IMG/VR virus record: IMGVR_UViG_3300025087_000036
Location: 87,987 to 151,986 of that record
Reading direction: 5' to 3' (one strand)
DNA length: 64,000 nt
Source: a virus
The position numbers and the translations under genes were made by a program. Below are positions 21,985 through 29,954 of the stretch, piece after piece. The notes beneath the pieces were generated by a model. That model ran no database searches. It saw only the letters and a list, made by a program, of their open reading frames with translations, and was not told where the DNA came from. Each line of letters opens with the position of its first letter. Within the stretch, counting starts at the first letter, position 1.

Positions 21985-22272
21985 ATGAGTGATACAACTA
22001 AGAAACAAGAGCTTAAGAATTGGTTGGGAAAAGTTGACAAGATTTACTTGGAAGGAAATTATGGGCTTCCTCCTTGTAAAACCCCTGGTATCAGAGACGA
22101 TTGGGTAACTCTGGAGGTTAAGACATTTGATGATTCCAAGTACCTAAATCTAATGTTAAGAAATTCATCTGGTGCAGCCTTTTCATCTTTCGATGAGGAA
22201 AGCTTGCGGGATCTTGCCGAACTTATCACATTGCTGGCAGATGGCATGAAGAAAAAGAAGGAACAAGAATGA
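21985..22272 (+). CDS. Unknown protein, paralog family A, copy 3
   Basis: 95 aa. KQELKNWL, GNYGLP, SKYLNLML, FDEESLRDLAELITLLADGM align with copies at 17669 and 21042. Ribosome-binding site AGAGGTTAAAAA. Confidence 0.7.
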   Translation: MSDTTKKQELKNWLGKVDKIYLEGNYGLPPCKTPGIRDDWVTLEVKTFDDSKYLNLMLRNSSGAAFSSFDEESLRDLAELITLLADGMKKKKEQE

Positions 22273-22287
22273 AAAGGATACAAAGTA

Positions 22288-23040
22288 ATGAACACAACAA
22301 AAATTGATCAAGAAACTTTAAGGGTGCTTAGTAGGGCAACAATAAGTGAAAACACCATTACCTTAACTTGTGGTCAACTTGACAGAAAGCAATATGTGGC
22401 AGTCAACAAAGTGTTAGAAGGTATGGGGGGAAAGTGGAATAGAAAACTAGCAGCACACATATTTGAATCAGACCCAACAAATTTCTTGGAACAGGTTCTT
22501 CTTTCTGGGGAAATTGTTTTGCCTAAGAAGCAAGGGTTCTTTCCTACACCACCAGAACTAGCAGAGAGAATTGTTAAGATGGCACACACGGAACCCGGTG
22601 ATCTTGTCCTAGAACCATCCGCCGGCCAAGGTGGGATTGCTGATTACATAAACAAGGATTGTATTGTGGACTGTATAGAAATCTTACCAGCTAATGTTGA
22701 GGTTCTAAGAAGCAAGGGTTACAACGTGATTTATGAAGGAGATTTTCTTCAAACCAAATCAGAACCAATGTACAATAGGGTGATTATGAATCCACCATTT
22801 GAGAAGCAAGCAGACATTGACCATGTGCTTCATGCTTGGGAATTTCTAGTACCAGGGGGAAGGCTAGTTTCTATTATGGCTGCCGGTGTTTTGTTTAGAG
22901 AGAACAAGAAGACAGTCAACTTTAGAGAGTTGATTGAGAAATATGGCTTCGCTGAAAAGAACAGCCCAGAAGCATTCAAGTCTTCTGGAACAATGGTCAA
23001 CACTGTAATAGTTGTGCTTAACAAACCAAAAGGAGAATGA
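22288..23040 (+). CDS. DNA N6-adenine methyltransferase
   Basis: 250 aa. SAM-binding motif I VLEPSAGQGGIADYI, catalytic NPPF (motif IV), and the preceding GFFPTPPELAERIVKMA helix typical of gamma-class adenine methyltransferases. N-terminal 80 residues carry an extra domain (LTCGQLDRKQYVAVNKVLE...KWNRKLAAHIF) resembling those found on phage DNA methylases. Would methylate adenine in phage DNA, shielding it from restriction. No cognate restriction gene is nearby. A second methylase remnant lies at 23647. Confidence 0.88.
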   Translation: MNTTKIDQETLRVLSRATISENTITLTCGQLDRKQYVAVNKVLEGMGGKWNRKLAAHIFESDPTNFLEQVLLSGEIVLPKKQGFFPTPPELAERIVKMAHTEPGDLVLEPSAGQGGIADYINKDCIVDCIEILPANVEVLRSKGYNVIYEGDFLQTKSEPMYNRVIMNPPFEKQADIDHVLHAWEFLVPGGRLVSIMAAGVLFRENKKTVNFRELIEKYGFAEKNSPEAFKSSGTMVNTVIVVLNKPKGE

Positions 23041-23043
23041 CCC

Positions 23044-23307
23044 ATGCCTAGATATTACTTAACAGAAAAAGACATTGGTGATTTTGCGAAGCAAGTGCTT
23101 GGCGAAAACTCTATAGATCATGCTATCGATTGGATTTGTAGTAACATAAATCCAGAGTGTGTTTACAGTGATAAAGCACTAAAGGAATGGGCAGAAGAAA
23201 ACCTTGGTTATATAGCCACTCCAGAAGATGTGTTTACAGTCAAGACACTAGAAGAGTGGGCAAGGGATAATGATTGGGTGAAGAAAGACGAGGTACGTTT
23301 CTTATAA
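23044..23307 (+). CDS. Unknown protein with internal repeat, 87 aa
   Basis: ATG four bases after the methyltransferase stop. Two similar segments, KALKEWAEEN (about 45-54) and KTLEEWARDN (about 69-78), each after a VYSD/VFTV strand, suggest duplicated beta-alpha units. Function unknown. The gap 23308-23408 holds no supported gene. Confidence 0.62.
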   Translation: MPRYYLTEKDIGDFAKQVLGENSIDHAIDWICSNINPECVYSDKALKEWAEENLGYIATPEDVFTVKTLEEWARDNDWVKKDEVRFL

Positions 23308-23408
23308 GAACAGTAACCGATAGACAAATCCAACAAAGAGACTTGCGAAGAGTTAGAAAAAGCCATCGCTTATGCTTTGAAGGAAACAAACTCATTGGAG
23401 GATAAGTC

Positions 23409-23621
23409 ATGAGTATCATCAAAATTTTTAGGATCAAAGATGGTACAAAGGTTGGCTATGTTATTGTCCAGTTTGACTTGGACACCAACAAATGGGTTGG
23501 CAAGGTTGAAATGTCTAGGCCACAATTCATCGGTATGGTTGATGTTGGTTTGCTTGAATTTCGTATAGAGGATACCTCAAAGGACAAGTTTGAGGATTGG
23601 CTGATAACACACGCTTCCTAA
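23409..23621 (+). CDS. Unknown protein, 70 aa
   Basis: Ribosome-binding site GGAGGATAAGTC. MSIIKIFRIKDGTKVGYVIV..., small beta domain with short C-terminal helix. Unrecognised. Confidence 0.65.
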   Translation: MSIIKIFRIKDGTKVGYVIVQFDLDTNKWVGKVEMSRPQFIGMVDVGLLEFRIEDTSKDKFEDWLITHAS

Positions 23622-23646
23622 AATTGAAGACAAGGAGAAAGAGACA

Positions 23647-23823
23647 TTGGAACTAAACACAATTTACCAGGGTGAATGTCTTGAAACCCTAAAGACATTC
23701 GAAGAAAACACAGTAGATGCTATTGTGACCGATCCACCATACGGACTTTCCTTCATGGGAAAGAAATGGGATTATAATGTGCCTAGTGTAGAGATATGGA
23801 GAGAGTGCTTGATTTTTTCTTGA
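23647..23823 (+). pseudogene. 5' fragment of a DNA methyltransferase
   Basis: From TTG 23647 (AAGGAGAAAGAGACA upstream) it reads IYQGECLETLKTFEENTVDA-IVTDPPYGLSFMGKKWDY, an unmistakable beta-class amino-methyltransferase start with catalytic DPPY, then diverges (VPSVEIWRECLIFS) and stops after 58 codons. The SAM-binding and recognition domains are gone. The stop overlaps the -35 box of a strong promoter, so the deletion fused the gene to a regulatory segment. Confidence 0.75.
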
Positions 23824-23848
23824 CAAAGGATGGTGGTTGTGTTATACT
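23820..23848 (+). promoter_or_regulatory. Near-consensus sigma70 promoter
   Basis: TTGACA (23820-23825), 17 bp, TATACT (23843-23848). Spacer GGTGGTTGTG resembles those at 1122 and 17241. Drives the run of small genes 23891-25776. Confidence 0.82.
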
Positions 23849-23890
23849 ATGCCTAGAAGTTGAGATAACCTCAAGACAGGGAGAAAAGAA

Positions 23891-23995
23891 ATGCGACATG
23901 AAATGATCGTTGTCCAGTACGATGATGAGCAGATGGTTCACATCCTGCAACTGGACACCCAGAGCAAAGAGGAACTTTTCCATGATCGACAGTGA
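23891..23995 (+). CDS. Small protein, 34 aa
   Basis: ATG after GGGAGAAAAGAA. MRHEMIVVQYDDEQMVHILQ... First frame of an overlapping chain from the 23820 promoter. Overlaps the next gene by 14 bp. Confidence 0.5.
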   Translation: MRHEMIVVQYDDEQMVHILQLDTQSKEELFHDRQ

Positions 23996-24059
23996 TCATC
24001 TTCCCCACATGGACTTCGCTGATTTCAAGCGGTATGTTACCGAGAGCTATGTGGACTAA
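23982..24059 (+). CDS. Small protein, 25 aa
   Basis: MIDSDHLPHMDFADFKRYVTE...; ribosome-binding site GAGGAACTTTTCC. Kept because frames chain by overlap (23891, 23982, 24049) in a gapless operon. Confidence 0.4.
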   Translation: MIDSDHLPHMDFADFKRYVTESYVD

Positions 24060-24114
24060 CCAAGAATACACCATTATTGAGTATCCATCTGGTGAAGAAA
24101 AAAGTAAGGGGTAG
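24049..24114 (+). CDS. Small protein, 21 aa
   Basis: MWTNQEYTIIEYPSGEEKSK; ribosome-binding site GAGAGC close upstream; four bases before the next ATG. Weakly supported. Confidence 0.35.
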   Translation: MWTNQEYTIIEYPSGEEKSKG

Positions 24115-24118
24115 AGCT

Positions 24119-24328
24119 ATGTTTTCAGTCAGACAGAAGAGAGAAATAGCAGACGCCATTCAGAAGATCCTGCGTGATACGAATCACCCAGAGCTTCCCA
24201 TTGAAGAGATTACCTTTCACTTGCATGTCCAGGGTGCATTTGCTTGGTCCTGGGCTGATATTCAAAACAACGGTGCTGTGACCAATCCTGGTGTGAACCC
24301 ATGGAATGAAGATCAAGACAAGGAGTAG
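24119..24328 (+). CDS. Unknown protein, 69 aa
   Basis: ATG 24119 after AAGGGGTAGAGCT. KREIADAIQKILRDTNHPELPIEEITFHLHVQGAFAWSWADIQNN is typical of a small phage family of unknown function that carries a WSWADIxNN signature. Confidence 0.68.
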   Translation: MFSVRQKREIADAIQKILRDTNHPELPIEEITFHLHVQGAFAWSWADIQNNGAVTNPGVNPWNEDQDKE

Positions 24329-24332
24329 AGCC

Positions 24333-24536
24333 ATGATCAAGGTTGATTCATCTTGCATCAATGCTGTGGAGTATAGGAATCTTGAAAGTGAACTGGTGGT
24401 TCTTTTCAACAGTGGTGATACCTACACCTACTTTGGTGTTCCCAAGACTGTTTACTCTGGTCTGATCAGATCTAGGTCAAAGGGTAGGTATCTCAATTCC
24501 AAGGTCAAGGGAAAGTTCGAATACAGAAAGGTATGA
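24333..24536 (+). CDS. KTSC-domain protein
   Basis: 67 aa, whole length is one KTSC domain: VDSSCINAVEYRNLESELVVLF, then DTYTYFGVP-TVYSGLIRSRSKGRYLNSKVKG. The domain is found fused to lysyl-tRNA synthetases and alone in many phages; its molecular role is unclear. Ribosome-binding site AAGGAGTAGAGCC, shared in form with the next three genes. Confidence 0.85.
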   Translation: MIKVDSSCINAVEYRNLESELVVLFNSGDTYTYFGVPKTVYSGLIRSRSKGRYLNSKVKGKFEYRKV

Positions 24537-24540
24537 AGCT

Positions 24541-25047
24541 ATGCCATATTTGAATCAGAAGATCATCAAGAAGATCGTAAAAGTACCAACTGGTATTCAG
24601 TTGTTTTTTCTACAAACCACAAAAGAGGGCAAACAACTGTTTTCCAATGGCTTCTATGCAATCAATTTTGGGATTGGAATACTCCCCCCAGAGTTAAGTG
24701 TGTTATGGCCAAGACCAGGAAAAACAATTCGGTGGGATAAAGCTGGTTTTTCAGATTCAACAATAGACATCCTGGATGTTGTTTCCAAAACTGTTGGGGT
24801 TGAAATCAAACCCACTCAATGGATCTATCTTAATTATGGTTATGAGAAACGTCTTTTAGCAAGGGGTGATGAAAAGCTTTTTGTTGACAGCAGCTATTGG
24901 AACACCCTCACTAGTTTGTTTGTCGGTGATTATACCTTTGACCAGGAAGACTTGGACAAGCCTATTGTCTGCCGAGACAATGACAAGTCTTGGTTGTTTA
25001 TCCTTATGCCATGGAAGACAACCGAAACAATTGATTTTCCATTCTAA
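24541..25047 (+). CDS. Unknown protein, 168 aa
   Basis: MPYLNQKIIKKIVKVPTGIQLFFLQTT..., alpha/beta protein with WPRPGKTIRWDKAGFS and a C-terminal KSWLFILMPWK. No family recognised. Four bases after the KTSC stop. Confidence 0.68.
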   Translation: MPYLNQKIIKKIVKVPTGIQLFFLQTTKEGKQLFSNGFYAINFGIGILPPELSVLWPRPGKTIRWDKAGFSDSTIDILDVVSKTVGVEIKPTQWIYLNYGYEKRLLARGDEKLFVDSSYWNTLTSLFVGDYTFDQEDLDKPIVCRDNDKSWLFILMPWKTTETIDFPF

Positions 25048-25063
25048 GGAAGGAGTAAAGACC

Positions 25064-25279
25064 ATGCTTAAATTTTTCAAAGTCTACGATACACAAAAAG
25101 ATATCGATATCAACCACCTTGGAAACATTTGGATTGTTGACATGGGGGAGTGGTGGTTGGAGAAGATTTTTGTGCCCAATGGTGATTTCGAGAGGTTTTT
25201 CAAAGTGGGTGCAATCTCGGATGTTGTCCAGGTTTGCACCACAGAGCAATTCGATGAGTGGTTAAGAGAGAAGGAGTAA
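25064..25279 (+). CDS. Unknown protein, 71 aa
   Basis: ATG 25064 after AAGGAAGGAGTAAAGACC. MLKFFKVYDTQKDIDINHLG... ends FDEWLREKE, resembling the 23044 repeat style. Unrecognised. Confidence 0.65.
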   Translation: MLKFFKVYDTQKDIDINHLGNIWIVDMGEWWLEKIFVPNGDFERFFKVGAISDVVQVCTTEQFDEWLREKE

Positions 25280-25283
25280 AACC

Positions 25284-25466
25284 ATGTTACAGTATATTGG
25301 AGAATATAACCTTGGTTGTCAGAGGTTTAGATATTTCCGCTGTGATAAGTGTAAAACTGATTACCCTGTTATTGGAGGTATACTTAAGTGCAATGGCCAC
25401 ATCATTGATGACTGCCCTTGGTGTAAGCCTAACAGTGAAACCTGGAAAGGTGGAAGGGGGATCTAG
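25284..25466 (+). CDS. Zinc-ribbon protein, 60 aa
   Basis: CDKCKTDYP and CPWCKP (with C near 37) give a four-cysteine zinc ribbon. ATG after AAGGAGTAAAACC. Probably binds nucleic acid or protein; unknown. Confidence 0.65.
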   Translation: MLQYIGEYNLGCQRFRYFRCDKCKTDYPVIGGILKCNGHIIDDCPWCKPNSETWKGGRGI

Positions 25467-25521
25467 CACAATCAATTTCTGTGTGATCAACACCAAAAAC
25501 CCTAACAAAGAAGGAATGGCG

Positions 25522-25776
25522 ATGACATTTGACCAAATGAAAAAAGAGTATACTCTTCGTTACAGTAGTGATAAAGAGTTTGCTGACCTGTTGAATCTAT
25601 TTAAAAAGGCAGATAATCTTAGTCAAAATGCTAAGAAGGAATTTGTTGTGGCCTTTAATTTTGATTTTGCATTAGATGGAACCATGTATCTAGGTGGTAA
25701 GAAGACTGCTACCATAAAGTTTCCAAACCTAGTAGCTGAAGCACCACTAGTTGGAATTCATATCGAAACTAGATAG
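25522..25776 (+). CDS. Unknown protein, 84 aa
   Basis: I start at ATG 25522 (AAGGAATGGCG upstream); a longer frame to 25258 would overlap the zinc-ribbon gene entirely. FDQMKKEYTLRYSSDKEFADLLNLFKKADNLSQ, then a beta domain. Last gene of the early region. Confidence 0.65.
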   Translation: MTFDQMKKEYTLRYSSDKEFADLLNLFKKADNLSQNAKKEFVVAFNFDFALDGTMYLGGKKTATIKFPNLVAEAPLVGIHIETR

Positions 25777-25806
25777 TACCAGTTACCAATTTTTGCATCA
25801 AGCAAG

Positions 25807-25836
25807 CCTCCTGTGATATTTATATATCATAGGGGG
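25807..25836 (+). promoter_or_regulatory. 13-bp hairpin with late-promoter element before the terminase gene
   Basis: CCTCCTGTGATAT pairs with ATATCATAGGGGG (two G-T pairs) around TTAT; TATTTATA is at 25817-25824; the ribosome-binding site AGGGGG is in the 3' strand. A TTTCGCTTTTT follows, so it may also terminate early read-through transcripts. Confidence 0.65.
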
Positions 25837-25847
25837 TTTCGCTTTTT

Positions 25848-28800
25848 ATGCCTGCATTATCCAAGCAACAGATGACCGAAGAGATCATCAAGTGTTCCGC
25901 TAGTCCAGAATATTACCTACTCAATTATGGTGTGGTGAGAGACCCAAAGGGTGGGTACGTTAAGTTTCAGTTGTATGATTTCCAGAAAGATTGCTTGAGA
26001 GAATTCCAAGAGCATAGATTCAACATCATTCTAAAATCAAGACAGTTGGGTATTTCAACAATAGCAGCAGGTTACATTGCTTGGTTGGTGGCTTTTCATA
26101 AGGCAACAGAGGTTGCAGTTGTGGCAAATAAGCAAGTGAACTCTTCTGGGTTTGTTCGCAAGATAAAGTTGATACTGAAAAAGTCTCCCACTTGGTTGGT
26201 TCCAAAACTTTTATTGGATAACCAGGGTTCAATCGAACTCATTAATGGTTCCAGGGTTATTGCTCACGCCACCACAGATGATGCAGCTAGGTCTGAATCA
26301 TTGACCCTATTGGTTATTGATGAGGCAGCAGCCATTCCTACGAATAAGGTTGAGGACTTGTGGGCAGCAGCTTACCCTACATTGTCAATGGGTGGTGCTG
26401 GTATTGTTATCTCTTGCGTTACACCTGACACTTACATTTACACGGATAGGGGTATAAAGCAAATTGGTGACTATGCAAACCTGGACTTACTTGGTGAACA
26501 AACAGTTGCTTCTTATGGTGTGTTAGGCAAGGATAAACTAAGAACTGGCAGCATAGCTTACAACAATGGAGTGTGTAAAACTAAAATTATATCTACTAGG
26601 AGTGCAAAGCTAGAGGGTTCATTGAATCATAAGCTATGGGCTTTCTCAAATAAAGTTGGAAGATACGATTGGTTTCAATTGAGAGATTTAGAAGTTAATG
26701 ATTTCGTTGCAGTACAGTATGGGATGAATGTCTGGGGAAATAACGATACACTAACCGATTTTCGTCTAACACCAGACCTTAGCACAAACACAACCCTGCA
26801 TGATAACTTTCTTCCAACAGTGATTACACCAGACCTTGCCTATCTCCTGGGTGTGTACATTGCCAATGGATCAATGAGCATAATAAATTCTCAACAGGCA
26901 AATGAACTCATAGGGGGATATGTAAGTTTTGTTTCTATAACCCAGGATATGAAGGATAGATTTACTCTTGAAAATGTAGACATCCAAACCCATACTGACA
27001 ATATTTTTACCACTTCAAAGAACTTCATTGAATTCCTTCTTTACCTGGGCTTTAAACCAGACACAAAGAACACCCAACGCTCCATACCTCCAAGACTATT
27101 GGAGTTGTCTGGGGGCAATCTAGGGGCCTTGGTGAACGGAATTTTTGATTGCAAAGGATTCTCCAGAGCAGACAGAGGGATTGTGTCCATAGGACTTTCC
27201 TCAAAGGTTCTAATAGATCAAATAAGAATCATCCTAGACAACATTGGAATCTTGAGTGAGTACGGGGCAGTCAATGGAAGGAACAGCTACTTTCAATACG
27301 ATACCATCCAGTACAGGTTAACTCTCAATCAATCAGAATCGAAATTGTTCTATGAATTGATTGGGTTCAACTCCCAGGAAAAACAGGATAATCAAAACGT
27401 CCTTCCTATGCTTTGTGAGTTGCCCGGCATTTTGCTACAAAGTCAAGCGATGCGCTCACCAATTGAAAATGAGAATCAAATAATTACATCCCAGACTTGG
27501 CATGATTCTTGCTATAGCAAGTTCTGTGCCAACCAAATCGAACAAAATTCCCCTAGCAAGAATCATACCAGAAATTTTGCAGTTAAAAATCATACAATAA
27601 AACCAAATATCAAAAACTGTGATGGCGAATTTGAGAATCATAATGTTTTGTTGGCTGCTGCTCCGCATGTTAAAAAATTAACAGGCACAGAACTTGAAGG
27701 TATCGGTAAACTCCACCTATTGCCAATTTTGCCTGGCACGCTTCTTGCTAGGGACGAAAATTTTGATGATTTAGAATCAGGAGATGTTAAAACTTTAACA
27801 TGCAGGGACGCAGACAACCAAAAACTTGGAACGAAAATTGCTTCCCAAAATCTTGTTAAACTTTTAACAACCAAAACTGAAATTTCCGGGGAAAAACACA
27901 CTATAGATCAAAATAATCAAAAACCCATAAGGGGTAAAATGAATTGTTTTGACGTTTTGTATGATAAAAAATTAACAACTGGGTTCACAATTTCACAAAA
28001 AGAGAGCATTATAAATCAAACCTTTAGCAAGAATCGTGCCAACTATGGGCTGCCCGACAAATTGCTTACAGATGAAAATGCTAGTCAAAACCAATTTGAG
28101 TGTGGGTCTAGCAAGAATCGTGCCAAACAAAATTCTGTGCAGCCCGGTTTTGGCACAGAACTTGCTATAGCAAGAAACGTGCCAGAAAATTTTGAGGTTG
28201 AAAATGAGAATCAATTAGAAAAAAAATGCCGGGCAGCTAACCAAAGTAATATTACACAAACACTTAGCTCAAAAAACCCAAGTGAGAGCTTCACAAAAAG
28301 TAATATTGTAAAGTCAAGCTCACATGATGTAATACCCAACGGAGTTTATTACTGCAAGTGTTTGTTTGACTTATTACCTTTTGGAACGTGGACGCTGATT
28401 AAGAAGTGGGGTTTGAATATTAATGGGGTACTAAATAAAAAAAGTTTGTACAAAACCCACCATACCTCACGCCAAAACCTATTGAAGCTAAAAAATATTT
28501 GCCTACAAAACACAACCATTCCTAACAAACTAACAATTGAACTAGATAAGATACTCTCACCAAACGTCAAGTGGGAACCTATTCGTAGCATTACAGTTAG
28601 CTCAAACCCTACAGTTGATTTTTCATTGCCTAGCACCAAAAACTCACACAAAATTTCTTCTGAAATTTCAGAAAGTGATATCAACATGATATCATTTTGG
28701 GATCACTCGGTAATATATAACTCAATACTTGGACACCAAACCCCCAAGGGAGTCGGAAATTGGTATCACAAGCAATGGACGCTTGCGGTCAACAAAGAAT

Positions 28801-29951
28801 CTGACTTTAATCCGATAACCATTCATTGGACGGAACATCCATTATACTCTGAAAACTTGGAGTGGATTTGTGCCAGTTGTGGTAATAGACAATTGACAGG
28901 ATCTATGTTCAATGGTGAAGTGCTTTGTGAGATTTGTGCTGAATCTAGTTTTCATCCTACCTCATCTTGGTATGAAAACCAAAAGAGACAGTTAGCTTCT
29001 GACAGGCTTATCGCTCAAGAGTTGGATATGGACTTTCTTGGTTCTGGGGATATGGTTATTGAGAACAAGTATATACTTGAAGCAGAGAAAGAATGTAGAA
29101 AACCTCTATATGAAGGCTTTGAAGTGTTGCAGTACCATAAAAAGGAAGATGTTCCTTTCAGTATGTTCTATAAGAATCTTTGGGTATGGGAAGACCCCAT
29201 TGAAGGCGAAGAGTATTTAATATGTGCGGACGTAGCTAGGGGAGATTCTTCTGATTACTCTGCTTTTCATGTTATCAATTCTAGTGATGAGCAAGTTGCA
29301 GAGTACAGGCATAGACTTCCTCCAGATGAATATGCTGGGTTGTTGTATGATGTTGGAACTCTCTATAACAATGCTTTGATTGTTCCTGAAGCTAATAGCA
29401 TTGGATATGCAACTTGTCTTAAGCTAGTTGACCTTGATTATAAGAACTTATTCTATTCACAAAAGGGAATGTACAGCAAAGAGAAAATGAAAAAGATGAA
29501 TGATCACCCAACCAAACATGATGTCTCTGCTATACCTGGGTTTCAGACAACGAATACTTCTAGGCCACTTATTATTTCTGCATTGGAAGAGGGTATTAGA
29601 GTTGGGAGCTTTAAGATAAGATCTACCAGGACAATTTCAGAGCTTAGGACTTTGGTTTGGATAAATGGAAAGCCTCAAGCTATGCCAGGGTATAATGATG
29701 ACTTGTGTATAGCTGGGGGGATTGGATTGTTTGTTAAGTCTACTCACCTTAAAGACAGATCAAGTGGAAGGGAAGCTGTGGTTGCTGCCTTGAAAGCTAT
29801 GCAAGGGGAAAGTAATCTAGCAGAGAATTCTCTTCCTACAAATAGGGGGTTCATGAATTCTAGGGCAAACCCCAATCCTTGGGTACAGATTGGTCCAAGG
29901 GGAGAAAGAGAAAGTTTGACTTGGTTGATTGATAGAAAACGCAAAGGATGA
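25848..29951 (+). CDS. 17: Terminase large subunit (gp17-like) with intein and zinc ribbon
   Basis: 1367 codons; removing the intein (residues 190-964) leaves 592 aa, normal for gp17. ATPase: Walker A KSRQLGIST (63-71), Walker B LLVIDEAAA (154-162), coupling STPKG formed by extein joining. RNase H-like nuclease acidic residues in ICADVARGDSSDY, VPEANSIG and GYNDDLCIA. The protein pumps DNA into proheads and cuts concatemers. Between the domains an extra CASC...CEIC zinc ribbon is inserted, absent from T4 gp17. Preceded by the late-type hairpin; portal follows after 3 bp. Confidence 0.95.
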   Translation: MPALSKQQMTEEIIKCSASPEYYLLNYGVVRDPKGGYVKFQLYDFQKDCLREFQEHRFNIILKSRQLGISTIAAGYIAWLVAFHKATEVAVVANKQVNSSGFVRKIKLILKKSPTWLVPKLLLDNQGSIELINGSRVIAHATTDDAARSESLTLLVIDEAAAIPTNKVEDLWAAAYPTLSMGGAGIVISCVTPDTYIYTDRGIKQIGDYANLDLLGEQTVASYGVLGKDKLRTGSIAYNNGVCKTKIISTRSAKLEGSLNHKLWAFSNKVGRYDWFQLRDLEVNDFVAVQYGMNVWGNNDTLTDFRLTPDLSTNTTLHDNFLPTVITPDLAYLLGVYIANGSMSIINSQQANELIGGYVSFVSITQDMKDRFTLENVDIQTHTDNIFTTSKNFIEFLLYLGFKPDTKNTQRSIPPRLLELSGGNLGALVNGIFDCKGFSRADRGIVSIGLSSKVLIDQIRIILDNIGILSEYGAVNGRNSYFQYDTIQYRLTLNQSESKLFYELIGFNSQEKQDNQNVLPMLCELPGILLQSQAMRSPIENENQIITSQTWHDSCYSKFCANQIEQNSPSKNHTRNFAVKNHTIKPNIKNCDGEFENHNVLLAAAPHVKKLTGTELEGIGKLHLLPILPGTLLARDENFDDLESGDVKTLTCRDADNQKLGTKIASQNLVKLLTTKTEISGEKHTIDQNNQKPIRGKMNCFDVLYDKKLTTGFTISQKESIINQTFSKNRANYGLPDKLLTDENASQNQFECGSSKNRAKQNSVQPGFGTELAIARNVPENFEVENENQLEKKCRAANQSNITQTLSSKNPSESFTKSNIVKSSSHDVIPNGVYYCKCLFDLLPFGTWTLIKKWGLNINGVLNKKSLYKTHHTSRQNLLKLKNICLQNTTIPNKLTIELDKILSPNVKWEPIRSITVSSNPTVDFSLPSTKNSHKISSEISESDINMISFWDHSVIYNSILGHQTPKGVGNWYHKQWTLAVNKESDFNPITIHWTEHPLYSENLEWICASCGNRQLTGSMFNGEVLCEICAESSFHPTSSWYENQKRQLASDRLIAQELDMDFLGSGDMVIENKYILEAEKECRKPLYEGFEVLQYHKKEDVPFSMFYKNLWVWEDPIEGEEYLICADVARGDSSDYSAFHVINSSDEQVAEYRHRLPPDEYAGLLYDVGTLYNNALIVPEANSIGYATCLKLVDLDYKNLFYSQKGMYSKEKMKKMNDHPTKHDVSAIPGFQTTNTSRPLIISALEEGIRVGSFKIRSTRTISELRTLVWINGKPQAMPGYNDDLCIAGGIGLFVKSTHLKDRSSGREAVVAALKAMQGESNLAENSLPTNRGFMNSRANPNPWVQIGPRGERESLTWLIDRKRKG
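26415..28739 (+). mobile_element. Large intein in the terminase, 775 residues
   Basis: Begins with Cys (GIVIS-CVTPDTYIY), block B GSLNHKLWAF, LAGLIDADG-type endonuclease motifs LLGVYIANGSM and LVNGIFDCKG, and C-terminal block F/G VDFSLPST...HSVIYNSILGHQ followed by Thr. Ending in Gln is known for some inteins. Splicing restores IVIS-TPKGVGNW, the gp17 motor motif. It is roughly 300 residues longer than usual because of a repeat-rich insert (27421-28325). Confidence 0.9.
27421..28325 (+). repeat. In-frame cluster of palindromes and dispersed repeats inside the intein
   Basis: Core 17-mer TAGCAAGAATCGTGCCA occurs at 28025 and 28109, with variants at 27554 and 28168 and inverted at 27734. Two long palindromes, 27497-27532 and 28151-28184, share the design TGGCA-N5-CTTGCTATAGCAAG-N5-TGCCA. 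GTTAAA/TTTAAC palindromes at 27669, 27786, 27855. Direct 17-mer TTGAAAATGAGAATCAA at 27463 and 28198; inverted TGCCCGGCAT at 27421 and 28226. The reading frame stays open throughout but the translation is low-complexity. Confidence 0.8.
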
Positions 29952-29954
29952 TGT

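Noticed and set aside
25258-25521. N-terminal extension of the 25522 gene
   Set aside because: It would overlap the entire zinc-ribbon gene, which has its own strong ribosome-binding site; the extension has no coding character.
27456-28214. Minus-strand genes within the intein
   Set aside because: They mirror palindromic repeat sequence, lack ribosome-binding sites and lie inside a long + strand gene.
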